The notes: generated by a model from the letters alone, not told the origin. A stretch of 64,000 nt of DNA from Rubellimicrobium arenae (GCF_017916275.1 NZ_JAFMST010000006.1:124001-188000), one strand, 5' to 3'; shown: positions 37,719 through 45,958, counted from the stretch's first letter. Program-made: numbers and translations.

Positions 37719-38849
37719 ATGGCGAAGACGTACATTCCGGAGAAAATTCAAGTAGCATTGTGGGTAAAGGCTGGAGGCCGCTGTGAATATCGCGGCTGCA
37801 ACACCGAACTTATCGGCGACTTGATCGCCGGGCGTGAAGACGGGAAGTTCGGCTTCATCGCTCATATCGTGGGCGACAGCGCCGACGGTCCGCGTGGCGA
37901 TCGTGTCCGTTCACCCCTCTTAGCCAAAGACATTTCCAATTTGATGCTGCTCTGTGCCACGCATCACAAGGGTGTGGATGTCGACTACCTTGCGGACCAT
38001 CCCGAAGAGGTCCTGCTCGACATGAAGGCGGAGCACGAGGACCGTATCGCCATCGTCACGGGGATCGCGGAGGAGCGTGCTTCCCACGTAATCCGGTTCG
38101 CGGCCGACATCGGGCAGAACGATGCCCTAGTCTCGACTCGCTCCATCTTCGCAGCCATGCCGCCCGACCGCCACCCTGCGCAGGGCCGTACCATCGACAT
38201 CGAACTCGTTGGCTGCGACTACGCCGACCACGAGGCGAAGTACTGGGAGGTCCAACAGGACAACCTGAGGCGGCAGTTCGCGCGCAAGGTGAAGGAGCGC
38301 ATCGAGCAAAGGGAGATCAACCAGATCAGCGTCTTCGCGCTGGCGCCCCAGCCGTTGCTGATGGAGTTGGGACGTCTCCTGGGCGACATCGTGCCCGTGT
38401 CGGTCCACCAAAAACATCGCGAGCCGTCGACTTGGCGCTGGCAGCCGAACCAGCCCGCGATCACGTTCCGGACTGCGGAACCTGATGGACCGCGGCACTC
38501 GAAGGTCGCGCTGAAGCTCGCGCTGAGCGCAACAGTAAACGACGACCGCATCCATGCGGTCCTGGGGGACGATGTATCGATCTGGTCGCTTACTGCAGAC
38601 AACCCTCACAACGACATCATGCGCCGACCAGAAGACCTCGCAGAGTTCAAGCGGCGCGTCCGATACCTGTTTGACCGCATCAAGGCCGCCCATGGCGAGG
38701 ACGCCGTAATCAATGTCTTCTCGGCACTACCCAACTCAACTGCCGTGGAAGTGGGACGCGTTTGGATGCCGAAAGCGGACTTACCGCTACTCATTTGGGA
38801 TCAGAACCGCACTGTGGGCGGCTTCGTTTCCACGTTGACGATCACATAA
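37719..38849 (+). CDS. cap5: Cap5, HNH endonuclease-SAVED domain CBASS effector
   Basis: A 376-aa two-domain effector. The N-terminal HNH nuclease shows [20 protein letters not shown], then [17 protein letters not shown] and [20 protein letters not shown], with the catalytic His/Asn/His set typical of Cap5. The C-terminal half (about 145-376) is a SAVED domain that binds the cyclic nucleotide and drives tetramer formation, turning on non-specific double-stranded DNA cleavage. I start at [11 protein letters not shown] because AGGGA is correctly spaced; an ATG seven codons upstream exists. Four bases separate its stop from the patatin gene, so both effectors share a transcript. Confidence 0.92.
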   Translation: MAKTYIPEKIQVALWVKAGGRCEYRGCNTELIGDLIAGREDGKFGFIAHIVGDSADGPRGDRVRSPLLAKDISNLMLLCATHHKGVDVDYLADHPEEVLLDMKAEHEDRIAIVTGIAEERASHVIRFAADIGQNDALVSTRSIFAAMPPDRHPAQGRTIDIELVGCDYADHEAKYWEVQQDNLRRQFARKVKERIEQREINQISVFALAPQPLLMELGRLLGDIVPVSVHQKHREPSTWRWQPNQPAITFRTAEPDGPRHSKVALKLALSATVNDDRIHAVLGDDVSIWSLTADNPHNDIMRRPEDLAEFKRRVRYLFDRIKAAHGEDAVINVFSALPNSTAVEVGRVWMPKADLPLLIWDQNRTVGGFVSTLTIT

Positions 38850-38853
38850 CCCG

Positions 38854-39915
38854 ATGCCTGGACTCGGACGCCTCGGACCTGGAGAGGCCCGTTCATGGGG
38901 AGCGATCCCTAACCGCCGCGTTCCACAGGCTTGGCCAAAGGATCGGCGGTTTCGCATCTTATCGCTCGACGGCGGCGGCATCCGAGGAGTTTTCCCGGCC
39001 ACGATCTTGGCCGAACTGGAGCGCCGCTATACGAACGGCCGAGCCATCGGAGATTACTTCGACTTGGTCGCAGGAACCTCGACAGGTGGCATCCTGGGAC
39101 TGGGACTGGGCGCCGGCCTCACAGGACGCGATCTCCAGAACCTATACGTCGAGCGAGGCTTCGAGGTCTTCCCATCACTTCCCAGAGGCCTTTGCGGCCG
39201 CCTGAAAGGGATCTGGCGCAACGGACTTCACTACCTCCGATATCGTTATGACCAGACCGCGCTCGAGGCGCTGCTGATGGATCGACTTGGGGCACGCAGG
39301 CTCCTCGGAAGCTCCAAGGTTCGGCTGGTCGTGCCCGCGTTCGAGGGCCGCCACAGCGAGGTCTTCGTTTTCAAGACCCCGCATCATCCCGACTACAAGA
39401 CCGACAGGCATGTGCCCATGGTCACAGTCGGGCTCGCGACTGCTGCGGCTCCGGCCTTCTTTCGGCCTCTGGAGCGCGGCGGCTACCTCCTTGTGGACGG
39501 GGGCGTGTGGGCCAACAACCCGGTCATGTTGGCGGTCATCGAGGCACTGACCTGTTTTACGGTTGAGCCTACCCAGATCGACGTTCTGACGATTGGCTGT
39601 GGGAACGACCCCTATGTGGTCTCATCGAAGCAGATCCAGCTGGGAGGCCTGTTCTTCTGGAAGGACGCCATCTTCGCAGCCATGCGGCTTCAGTCGCTCG
39701 CCGCGACAAACCAAGCACGGCTGTTGCTCGGGCCTCCCAACGTCATGCGTCTCGACGCGCCGACCAATGAGAAGCAGATCGCACTCGATGACTGGCGGAG
39801 GTCGGTTGAAGAGCTCGTTCCTGAGGCAGTGAAGTGCGTGGCTACGAAAGGAGACATGATTGCAGCGCAGTTCCTCTTCACGCCGGCGCAGCCTTACACG
39901 CCTTGTCCCGAGTAG
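38854..39915 (+). CDS. capV: CapV-like patatin phospholipase, second CBASS effector
   Basis: A 353-aa patatin-like lipase. The oxyanion-hole motif is ILSLDGGGIRGVFPAT (residues 35-50), the nucleophile Ser lies in LVAGTSTGGILGLGLG (S76, GxSxG), and the catalytic Asp in YLLVDGGVWANNPVM (DGG/A motif). CapV enzymes are switched on by a CD-NTase product and degrade membrane phospholipids. It follows cap5 by four bases, so it is coexpressed with a nuclease effector. Patatins of this family also occur outside CBASS, but the operon context makes the assignment likely. Confidence 0.9.
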   Translation: MPGLGRLGPGEARSWGAIPNRRVPQAWPKDRRFRILSLDGGGIRGVFPATILAELERRYTNGRAIGDYFDLVAGTSTGGILGLGLGAGLTGRDLQNLYVERGFEVFPSLPRGLCGRLKGIWRNGLHYLRYRYDQTALEALLMDRLGARRLLGSSKVRLVVPAFEGRHSEVFVFKTPHHPDYKTDRHVPMVTVGLATAAAPAFFRPLERGGYLLVDGGVWANNPVMLAVIEALTCFTVEPTQIDVLTIGCGNDPYVVSSKQIQLGGLFFWKDAIFAAMRLQSLAATNQARLLLGPPNVMRLDAPTNEKQIALDDWRRSVEELVPEAVKCVATKGDMIAAQFLFTPAQPYTPCPE

Positions 39916-40134
39916 AAAGCGTCACGCTGCTTACGAGCCCACCAAGCCCTTCTTCGCCAGAAACTATGTCCAACAAACGACCCCATAGCGGACAGGCCTA
40001 GATAGGGTGAGCGAACTCCCTCTGCCGCTTCCCTGGTTGGTCCGAGAACCGCGTCAGGATATCATCTGTCTGGCAAAGGGTACTAAGATTTATCCTGACG
40101 TGCCGAGGGCGACGGCGCCACCGGTAAACTGCTC

Positions 40135-41700
40135 TCACCCTCGTTGGACGGTGACCCTGTAGGCATACGGGCCGATCATCTCCACCAGAACCGCGTCACC
40201 CGGGATGGCACCGGTTCGCGCAAAGAACTCCCGAACCCATCCTCGCTTTCGGAAGAACTTCTTCTCTCCGTCGAGATCGGTGACTACAACGCTGTCGCCA
40301 CCCCACTCGACCGTAATCGTCTGCGGAGCCGTTGCAGCTGCATTCGATCCGCCGACGACCTCCTTCGGAAAGGCGTCGAAGAAGTCCCGAAGGTAGATGT
40401 GGTTGTTGCGGATGTTCCCCGCCGTGAGCGTCGTCCGCCCGATGAGCTTCGCCGTGGGGGAACGGTTGGTTGCAACCGTTGAGGTCCCGGCCGAAAGGTT
40501 TGGCGTCTCCTCGAAATTCTCAAGGACGTCAGAGGCACTGTCGCCGTGTCCCGACGCGACGACGATCCGGCGACCGGCCTCGGCAAGCAGGACGACCTGC
40601 GCAGCCGCGCGGGCGTCCTCGCCGGCGTCGTGATGCTGGAACGACAGGTTCAGGCGGGCTTTGAGGGATGCCAATCCGTGCCCGCCGTTGCCCCGAAGCT
40701 CCGGCCAGGCCCGCCGTGCGACCTGAACGCTGTCCTTCCATTCCCATTCCGGCGCAGGACGTCCGCAGGTCTGGCAGGCAGCCTCGATCGCGCTGCGATC
40801 AAAGCCGGAGTGCTGATAGACGACAGGCCCACGCAGCGCATCGGCGAGCACCGGCAGGACCTCCCGGAACGTCGGCGCGCCCCGCACGGTCTCCGGGCCG
40901 ATCTTGTGCAGGTAGGTAAAGGCCCAGCGATCCACCTGGGGATCGACGTAGGTCACCCAAGGCACGATCCTGTTGTCAGGTCGGACACAGGCGACACCGA
41001 TCTGGCAGATGCTCCCCCGGTCATGGTTCGCTGTCTCGACATCGAGTGCGAAGAAGCGGAACGGACCGTCTGGAAACGGCGGCATCGCTCTGTCGTGGGT
41101 CGAAGGTGTCGTGGTGGGCCTAGCGATGCCGGCCGACGCCGCTTCGTATCTCTGCTTCTGACGCCCCAAGGCAGCAAGTTCCGAGGCGCCGAGACCGAGC
41201 CGGGTGATAATCCGGTCAACCAGGTCCTGCGGCTCTGCGTAGACTTCGCTCGCGCGCCGGTTCCAAGCCACGGCTCCGGCGGGCGCGAGCTCGATTACTG
41301 CCCTCTCGAGCCCGGCGATGTCGGCCCCATCCGGCAACGGCACCCAGACCGCCCGGCAGTACTCCGCGATGAACGCGTTCCTCAGCGCCTTTGCGATATC
41401 GCCGTCGGCGCGCGTCGCAGGATCGTTCCGCATCCGCCACATCCGCCCGGTGTTATACATACGGGAGAAGTAGTGGCTGCTGTCTTCTGAGCCGGTACGG
41501 TGCCGCTGATGGATCCGCTCGTAGAAAGTCTGCGTCGTCGAAGCCGTCGAGCCGACGTATCGCAGAGCACCGTGGTGATCCACGAGACCGTAGATCCCAC
41601 GACTATCCTTCGGGGCGAGGGACGTACGTTCGGGCCCTGCCCCGAGAAGGCGAGACAGAACATCTTCGGCGGACAGGTCGGCTCCAAATCGCATGTTCAT
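40135..41700 (-). CDS. GIY-YIG-like / DEDDh exonuclease fusion protein
   Basis: A 521-aa three-part protein. The N-terminus has a GIY-YIG-like segment, RGIYGLVDHHGALRYVGSTA (residues 34-53), followed by conserved helices. Residues about 213-390 form a DnaQ/RNase T-like DEDDh exonuclease: FFALDVETANHDRGSICQIG (D220, E222), VVYQHSGFDRSAIEAA, and HHDAGEDARAAAQVVLLA with the catalytic His and Asp. The last 90 residues begin NIRNNHIYLRDFFDAFPKEV and form a small beta-rich domain ending GPYAYRVTVQRG, perhaps DNA-binding. A nuclease with two active centres next to CBASS suggests defence. I do not recognise it as any named system. Confidence 0.75.
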   Translation of the reverse strand: MNMRFGADLSAEDVLSRLLGAGPERTSLAPKDSRGIYGLVDHHGALRYVGSTASTTQTFYERIHQRHRTGSEDSSHYFSRMYNTGRMWRMRNDPATRADGDIAKALRNAFIAEYCRAVWVPLPDGADIAGLERAVIELAPAGAVAWNRRASEVYAEPQDLVDRIITRLGLGASELAALGRQKQRYEAASAGIARPTTTPSTHDRAMPPFPDGPFRFFALDVETANHDRGSICQIGVACVRPDNRIVPWVTYVDPQVDRWAFTYLHKIGPETVRGAPTFREVLPVLADALRGPVVYQHSGFDRSAIEAACQTCGRPAPEWEWKDSVQVARRAWPELRGNGGHGLASLKARLNLSFQHHDAGEDARAAAQVVLLAEAGRRIVVASGHGDSASDVLENFEETPNLSAGTSTVATNRSPTAKLIGRTTLTAGNIRNNHIYLRDFFDAFPKEVVGGSNAAATAPQTITVEWGGDSVVVTDLDGEKKFFRKRGWVREFFARTGAIPGDAVLVEMIGPYAYRVTVQRG

Positions 41701-41711
41701 GGTCAGATCTC

Positions 41712-42680
41712 CTACTGCTGCCGTTCGACACGCTGCCAGGCTACGCCGCTCACAATCCCCCAGTGCCCCTTGTCGTTAGGGCGGCGCCAGCGTGGCACGG
41801 GCATGGCATTGAGCGCCGCCAGCGCGTCAGTGAAGTTGCTGAAAGTCTGCTCCTCTCCCTTTGCGCCGATCTGGTAGACGCCACCCCGGATCAGATCGGG
41901 GTTGAAGATCGAGCCGTCCCGCGCCACTGGTACAAAGGTGATCCGATCCGGCTCGATCGGCCCGGCAGGTTCGCTGTCCTCTGTCTCGACCGGTTCGTCT
42001 TCGGCCCAGATCGAGTTCAGGAAGTCCTTCCGCTTCTGAAGCCAGGTCAATGCGCTCATCGCAACGATGCCTCCCTCGGGGCCTCGTTCGAGTGGCCCCT
42101 CTGAGCCGGACAGCAGGTTGCGGACGCGCCCTTCCGAAACCCCGCCGAGGACGGCCAGGGAGTGGACGTCCACCTCTCCCCGACCGGTGTCCAGGTGATG
42201 GCGGGAAGAGGCAAGGTTCGCGATCCTGATGATTGCGTTTCCTCCACCTTCCAAGGCGCGTACGTCCGACCGGGCGGCAAAGGTGGCGACTTCCTCTACA
42301 AGGTTGGCGATCCAGCCCGCCCGCTCCTTGAGCGGAATACTTTCGGGCGTGACGCCATACATCCCGTAGAGAAGGGCATAATGAAGCCGATCGGAGATCG
42401 GCCAGACCGTGCCCGCGGCGAGAGTATCTTCAACGACGTCGCGCCAGGTCTCTGCACTGCTATGGCCGCCTGAGTTGGCAACCGGCTGAACGAGTTGCCG
42501 CAAGGGGGCAGCCGCCGCCTCCTTCCCTACCAATCCCTCGATATGCTCGAGAGCCTGGAACAGCATGTCTGCGATCCACTGGGCATAGTCCCAGTAGTGA
42601 GGATCGTCCCCATACTGGAACATCAGCTCTGAGAAGGTATCGCGCCGCGCCTCAGCGTCTGTCACGTCGTCCATGTCCAT
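41712..42680 (-). CDS. Unknown 322-aa protein in the nuclease cassette
   Basis: I do not recognise this protein. It is mostly helical by eye, acidic at the N-terminus, with Trp-rich helices (DPHYWDYAQWIADMLFQALE). Near residues 172-192 VDVHSLAVLGGVSEGRVRNL resembles a helix-turn-helix. The C-terminal 80 residues (PDRITFVPVARDGSIFNPDL, then QTFSNFTDALAALNAMPVPR) look like a separate small domain. Its stop lies 11 bp before the nuclease start and its start 8 bp after the HicA-like gene, so all three are one operon. A regulator or antitoxin role is possible but only from position. Confidence 0.55.
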   Translation of the reverse strand: MDMDDVTDAEARRDTFSELMFQYGDDPHYWDYAQWIADMLFQALEHIEGLVGKEAAAAPLRQLVQPVANSGGHSSAETWRDVVEDTLAAGTVWPISDRLHYALLYGMYGVTPESIPLKERAGWIANLVEEVATFAARSDVRALEGGGNAIIRIANLASSRHHLDTGRGEVDVHSLAVLGGVSEGRVRNLLSGSEGPLERGPEGGIVAMSALTWLQKRKDFLNSIWAEDEPVETEDSEPAGPIEPDRITFVPVARDGSIFNPDLIRGGVYQIGAKGEEQTFSNFTDALAALNAMPVPRWRRPNDKGHWGIVSGVAWQRVERQQ

Positions 42681-42688
42681 CTCTCAAG

Positions 42689-42877
42689 TTAGCGATGCAG
42701 TCGCCGAATGGCGCTTCTGATGTTCTGAATGTTGCGGTGGTCGGACGGGGTCATCGCCGCCACGATGAACCCAGCATCGAACCGAAGCCGACAATGACGG
42801 CCGGACACTTCTATAGCGAGCAGCGGATATCCCTCGGCGCGACACAGCGCCTCGTACTCTCGGAAGACCTTCTTCAT
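42689..42877 (-). CDS. HicA-like small protein (possible dsRBD-fold toxin)
   Basis: A 62-aa protein. The pattern EVSGRHCRLRFDAGFIVAAM, then TPSDHRNIQNIRSAIRRLHR, resembles small HicA-like proteins with a central GxHxxxR-type strand and a TPSDxRxxxNxRxxLRR tail. HicA toxins are mRNA interferases, but this copy lacks a recognisable HicB partner next to it. It opens the leftward three-gene cassette. An alternative longer reading starts at 42986. Confidence in coding is moderate and in function low. Confidence 0.5.
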   Translation of the reverse strand: MKKVFREYEALCRAEGYPLLAIEVSGRHCRLRFDAGFIVAAMTPSDHRNIQNIRSAIRRLHR

Positions 42878-43082
42878 GCCATATCCGATCAGGTGTGAAT
42901 CTTGATACCACGCTTATGCCACCGAGAGCTCGGCTTGGCAATACCTCTGGTTCGTGAAATTTGCCTTCACGGTTTTGGCACGGCAAGCAGGATAGGATCG
43001 TAGCCGCTTGCGGTACTTATAGGACTAAAACGGTCGTTTTTGTCCCACCTGAGCTGACTCAGCAGCTACAAAGGCTTGACTG

Positions 43083-43130
43083 AGACAGAACCCTGGGCCA
43101 AAACCTCCGAGGTTTTGGGAGGGTTCTGTC
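43083..43130. repeat. 48-bp two-tier inverted repeat before the resolvase
   Basis: The outer arms GACAGAACCCT (43083-43093) and AGGGTTCTGTC (43120-43130) are exact inverse copies. Inside them CCAAAACCTC and GAGGTTTTGG (43098-43118) form a perfect 10-bp palindrome around one C. The structure ends one base before the resolvase ATG at 43132, so its right arm must cover the ribosome-binding region. It could be a recombination site, an operator, or an mRNA hairpin that limits translation. Confidence 0.75.
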
Positions 43131-43131
43131 C

Positions 43132-43671
43132 ATGATCTTAGGCTACGCGCGGGTGTCGACGAGCGAGCAGAACCTTGACGGTCAGCGCGAGGCCTTGGAG
43201 AAGGCCGGGGCAGGGCGCCTCTATGCGGACACCATCACCGGCACGGCCCGGCAGCGGCCTGAGCTCAACCGCCTCCTGGACCAGCTCCGTCCGGGCGACG
43301 TGGTCGTGGTCACCAAGTATGACCGGCTCGCCCGCTCGCTGAAGGACCTGCTGGAGATCGTCGAAATCATCGAGAGTAAGGGCGCTGGCTTCCGCTCGCT
43401 GGCCGAGGACATCGACACCACCACTCCGGCTGGGCGTCTGGTGTTCCATGTCTTCGCCTCGATCGCTGAGTTCGAGCGGGGCCGGATCGCGGAGCGCACG
43501 CGCGAAGGCCTGGAAGCGGCTCGCAAGCGGGGCAGGGTAGGGGGACGGCCTCCAGCTCTGTCGCCCTCTCAGCGGGCCGAGGCTCGCCGGATGCGGGACG
43601 AGGAAGGACGGCCCATGGGTGAGATCGCCGCCCTGTTCCGGGTGAGTGCAAAGACGATCCGGCGAGCCTGA
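43132..43671 (+). CDS. Serine recombinase (resolvase/invertase family)
   Basis: A 179-aa Tn3-resolvase/Hin-type recombinase. The N-terminus MILGYARVSTSEQNLDGQRE carries the nucleophile Ser of the ARVST motif. Conserved Arg residues lie in VVVTKYDRLARSLKDL and EFERGRIAERTREGLEAAR. The C-terminal helix-turn-helix is EGRPMGEIAALFRVSAKTIR. Length is typical of plasmid and transposon resolvases. No transposase of the Tn3 family is seen nearby, so it may be a stand-alone remnant, or act on the adjacent inverted repeat. It may mark one boundary between island modules. Confidence 0.93.
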   Translation: MILGYARVSTSEQNLDGQREALEKAGAGRLYADTITGTARQRPELNRLLDQLRPGDVVVVTKYDRLARSLKDLLEIVEIIESKGAGFRSLAEDIDTTTPAGRLVFHVFASIAEFERGRIAERTREGLEAARKRGRVGGRPPALSPSQRAEARRMRDEEGRPMGEIAALFRVSAKTIRRA

Positions 43672-43695
43672 TCGGTCGCCCACATCTTCGGTGCC

Positions 43696-44148
43696 CTATT
43701 CGAACAGGTCGCCGAGGGCGCGGAGCCGGAACACCTTGCTCCATCTCCGCCTGCGGTGCTCCTGCGCATCGTGGAGCATGTGGCACCTCTGGCAGAGCGC
43801 CGCCAAGTTGCGGGGCCGGTTGTTGCCTGGGTCGTGGTCGAGATGCGCGCTGGCCAGGACCACGCGCGTGACAGGCAGACGTGGGGCAGGGGGGATGCCG
43901 GTGAAGCTGGGCTGCCCCGCCTCGAACACCTGAGGTGGGGGCAGCTTGGGCACCCGTTTGCCCCGGCCATCGCGCCAGGTGCTGCATGCTTTGTCCCACC
44001 AGGTGCCGTTGCCCAAGTGTGTGACGTCCTGTCCATGCGGGCGGCCGCAATGTTCGCAGCGGCTCTGAGCCCGGGTGAACCGAATGAGATCGGACAGTTC
44101 GCGCCAGTCGATGGGGTAGTACCAGCGGTGCTCAGGCGCGATCGGCAT
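43696..44148 (-). CDS. HNH endonuclease family protein
   Basis: A 150-aa protein with two zinc-type cysteine pairs, SRCEHCGRPHGQDVTH near the N-terminus and ALCQRCHMLHDAQEH near the C-terminus, with the HNH-like LASAHLDHDPGNNRPRNLAA segment between. The arrangement matches small HNH proteins common in phage and mobile DNA. I start at MPIAPEHRWYYPIDWREL, where conservation normally begins; an upstream ATG would add 24 residues. Function unproven; it is convergent with the resolvase gene. Confidence 0.75.
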   Translation of the reverse strand: MPIAPEHRWYYPIDWRELSDLIRFTRAQSRCEHCGRPHGQDVTHLGNGTWWDKACSTWRDGRGKRVPKLPPPQVFEAGQPSFTGIPPAPRLPVTRVVLASAHLDHDPGNNRPRNLAALCQRCHMLHDAQEHRRRRWSKVFRLRALGDLFE

Positions 44149-44282
44149 GCTGGGAGTCTGAGTCACGTCTCGCTTCGCGGCAACCCAGATGTTGGCCTCA
44201 TATGCAGGGCCGTGGTTCATGAACGGCAGTGCCCCAGCCCAACGCGACCACTGACCTCCAGGACGTCCTATCGGGGCGTCGT

Positions 44283-44316
44283 AAAAATTCCGGGGGCAGA
44301 CTCAAGCCGCCCCCGG
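44283..44316 (-). terminator. Intrinsic terminator of the HdeA-like gene
   Basis: CCGGGGGC and GCCCCCGG are exact inverse copies around an 11-base loop. Read on the minus strand the stem is followed by AATTTTT, a good terminator for the leftward gene whose stop is 22 bp upstream. Confidence 0.88.
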
Positions 44317-44338
44317 TCTCCTTGCCGCTCAAAGGTGC

Positions 44339-44920
44339 TTACTGCGCCGCAGCGCCTTCGTTGTTCGCGCGCTCCTGAGCGATCACGTCCGCCGCGGCGC
44401 TGTCCGGATTGGCCTCGCAGGCCCGGATGATGTTCTCAACGGGTACGGCAAGCCAGTTCTCTGCCACGCTGACGACGGGATCGACGTCCGTTTGGCCGGT
44501 CGCCGCGTCGTAGGCGATGTTATAGCCATCGATCCAGTAGACGAGTTGTGGGACCAGCTGGACGTCCGTGTCCACGATGTCCTGGCAGGTGATCGTCACT
44601 GGACGGATCTCGCCGGAGGGACCGGCCTGAGCTGTGCTGTCCGCGGCCGCTTGATCGGTCCCCTGCTCAGCATCCGTCTGGTCCGCGGCCTGTCCGGTGC
44701 CTGCGTCGGTGCTGGGCTCCGTAGTCGCCTGGCCTGCGTCCTGTCCGGCCGCCTCGTCAGTCCCCTGCTCAGTGGCTCCTTGGCTTGCGTCCTGCTCAGC
44801 CGCCGGATCTGTCGGTTCTGTTGTCTGCTCGGTGCCAGACGTTTCGTCCTGCGCCAGGGCTGGCAGAGCGGTGGTCAAGGAGGCCGCAAGTGCCAGACCC
44901 AGATAAGCAAGCGATCTCAT
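44339..44920 (-). CDS. Secreted HdeA-like protein with long acidic repeat region
   Basis: A 193-aa protein. The N-terminal signal peptide is MRSLAYLGLALAASLTTALP ending at ALAQ. Residues about 25-95 are a low-complexity Glu/Gln/Thr/Ala/Asp-rich stretch built from EQGTDEAAGQDAGQATTE-type units. The C-terminal part has TCQDIVDTDVQLVPQLVYWI, DGYNIAYDAATG and VENIIRACEANPDSAAADVI, with two cysteines placed as in HdeA/HdeB periplasmic acid chaperones. I therefore infer an HdeA-like periplasmic stress protein. The acidic linker is unusual for the family. A strong terminator follows. Confidence 0.75.
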   Translation of the reverse strand: MRSLAYLGLALAASLTTALPALAQDETSGTEQTTEPTDPAAEQDASQGATEQGTDEAAGQDAGQATTEPSTDAGTGQAADQTDAEQGTDQAAADSTAQAGPSGEIRPVTITCQDIVDTDVQLVPQLVYWIDGYNIAYDAATGQTDVDPVVSVAENWLAVPVENIIRACEANPDSAAADVIAQERANNEGAAAQ

Positions 44921-45067
44921 TCGCCTTCTCCATCTGCTAGTTTGGACCTTGATGGCAGCGCCCTCGTTGGTGCTGCGCCCACTCAGACGCTGCGCACAAA
45001 AAACCAGCAGCCCCTTTTTGGAGTTCCTGCCGTGCTACTTGGAATTGTTTGTCTTTGGCGCAAAGAT

Positions 45068-45607
45068 CTACAAGCCGGATGCATGGCCGTGGAGGTGGAG
45101 GCGCAGGACATGGCGGCGCGACCCGGCCATGCCCACCTCTACGAAGCCCGCGCGCTGGAAGGCTGGCACGAAGCCCATGTAGCGGTAACTCGGCGACTCG
45201 GGATCGACGGGGTAGGCCTCCACTGCGGTCGCGCCGTTCCGTCTGGCATACTCGACCGCTGCCGCGATGAGGTCGTGCGCCAGTCCGCGGCGACGATGGG
45301 TCGGACGAAGAACCATGCAGGCGAGCGACCAAACAGTCTCGCCCTCCACCGGATCGGGACCACCGAGCCTGCTGTAGGTCTCCTTGGGCGCAATCGACAC
45401 CCAAGCGACCGGCTCGTCACCGTCATAGCCCAGAAGCCCGACGGGCGTGCCCCGACCGATGCGGCCCAGCATCTGCGCCCGGCGGACAGGCGGGCTCGTG
45501 CCCTGGCCCTCCTCCTTGGTCGCCCGCCACACCATGCACCAGCACTGCTTTTGCGTACCGGGTCGGTCGAACAGCGCGACAAAGTCCTCCTTTGTCCGCC
45601 TGGTCAC
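45068..45607 (-). CDS. GNAT-family N-acetyltransferase
   Basis: A 179-aa GNAT protein. The acetyl-CoA binding motif A is WSLACMVLRPTHRRRGLAHD followed by LIAAAVEYARRNGATAVEAY, and motif B is PSYRYMGFVPAFQRAGFVEV. The N-terminal QKQCWCMVW motif occurs in a GNAT subgroup of unknown substrate. It has no operon partner; about 150 bp separate it from the HdeA-like gene on the same strand. Confidence 0.85.
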   Translation of the reverse strand: MTRRTKEDFVALFDRPGTQKQCWCMVWRATKEEGQGTSPPVRRAQMLGRIGRGTPVGLLGYDGDEPVAWVSIAPKETYSRLGGPDPVEGETVWSLACMVLRPTHRRRGLAHDLIAAAVEYARRNGATAVEAYPVDPESPSYRYMGFVPAFQRAGFVEVGMAGSRRHVLRLHLHGHASGL

Positions 45608-45958
45608 CGGGCGGAAGACAAGGCGCCCCGCCGGGCTCGTGATCTCGTCGCCTGCTTCCTGAATTGCTTCCTCCCTCGAAGTTTCCTGCGCCGCCGGGAA
45701 GGCTTACGGTGAGGCCAGTATTACGGCCGAACCGATATTCCCCAGGCCGTTCAATGATGGTCGGTCAGTAAGGCACAGCATCCGAAGCTAATCTAGATGT
45801 CTATATCGATGTCAAAAACAGGTGAGCGCTCTTAAACCCATTAAAGTTGTTCAACATCTTTCACCCGGCATCTCTGAGCCGCAGGCTGGCGATGCCGGGT
45901 GCGCGAGCTGCAATCGCGCATGTCAATGTGTTGTGGTCTTCTTGGAGGTTCATGACCA
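45608..45958. other. Intergenic region upstream of the HtrA-like gene, with two hairpins
   Basis: About 350 bp between divergent genes. ACCCGGCATC (45863-45872) and GATGCCGGGT (45891-45900) form a perfect 10-bp stem, whose loop holds a smaller AGCC/GGCT stem. A second stem GCGCGA/TCGCGC (45901-45919) follows directly. The pair ends 39 bp before the HtrA-like ATG, so it could act in the 5' leader. Upstream DNA around 45790-45855 is AT-rich and probably contains the promoter. Confidence 0.55.

Noticed and set aside
42878-42986. Longer N-terminus for the HicA-like protein
   Set aside because: The extra part is in a different reading frame from the conserved part, and the protein-like pattern begins at the internal ATG at 42877.
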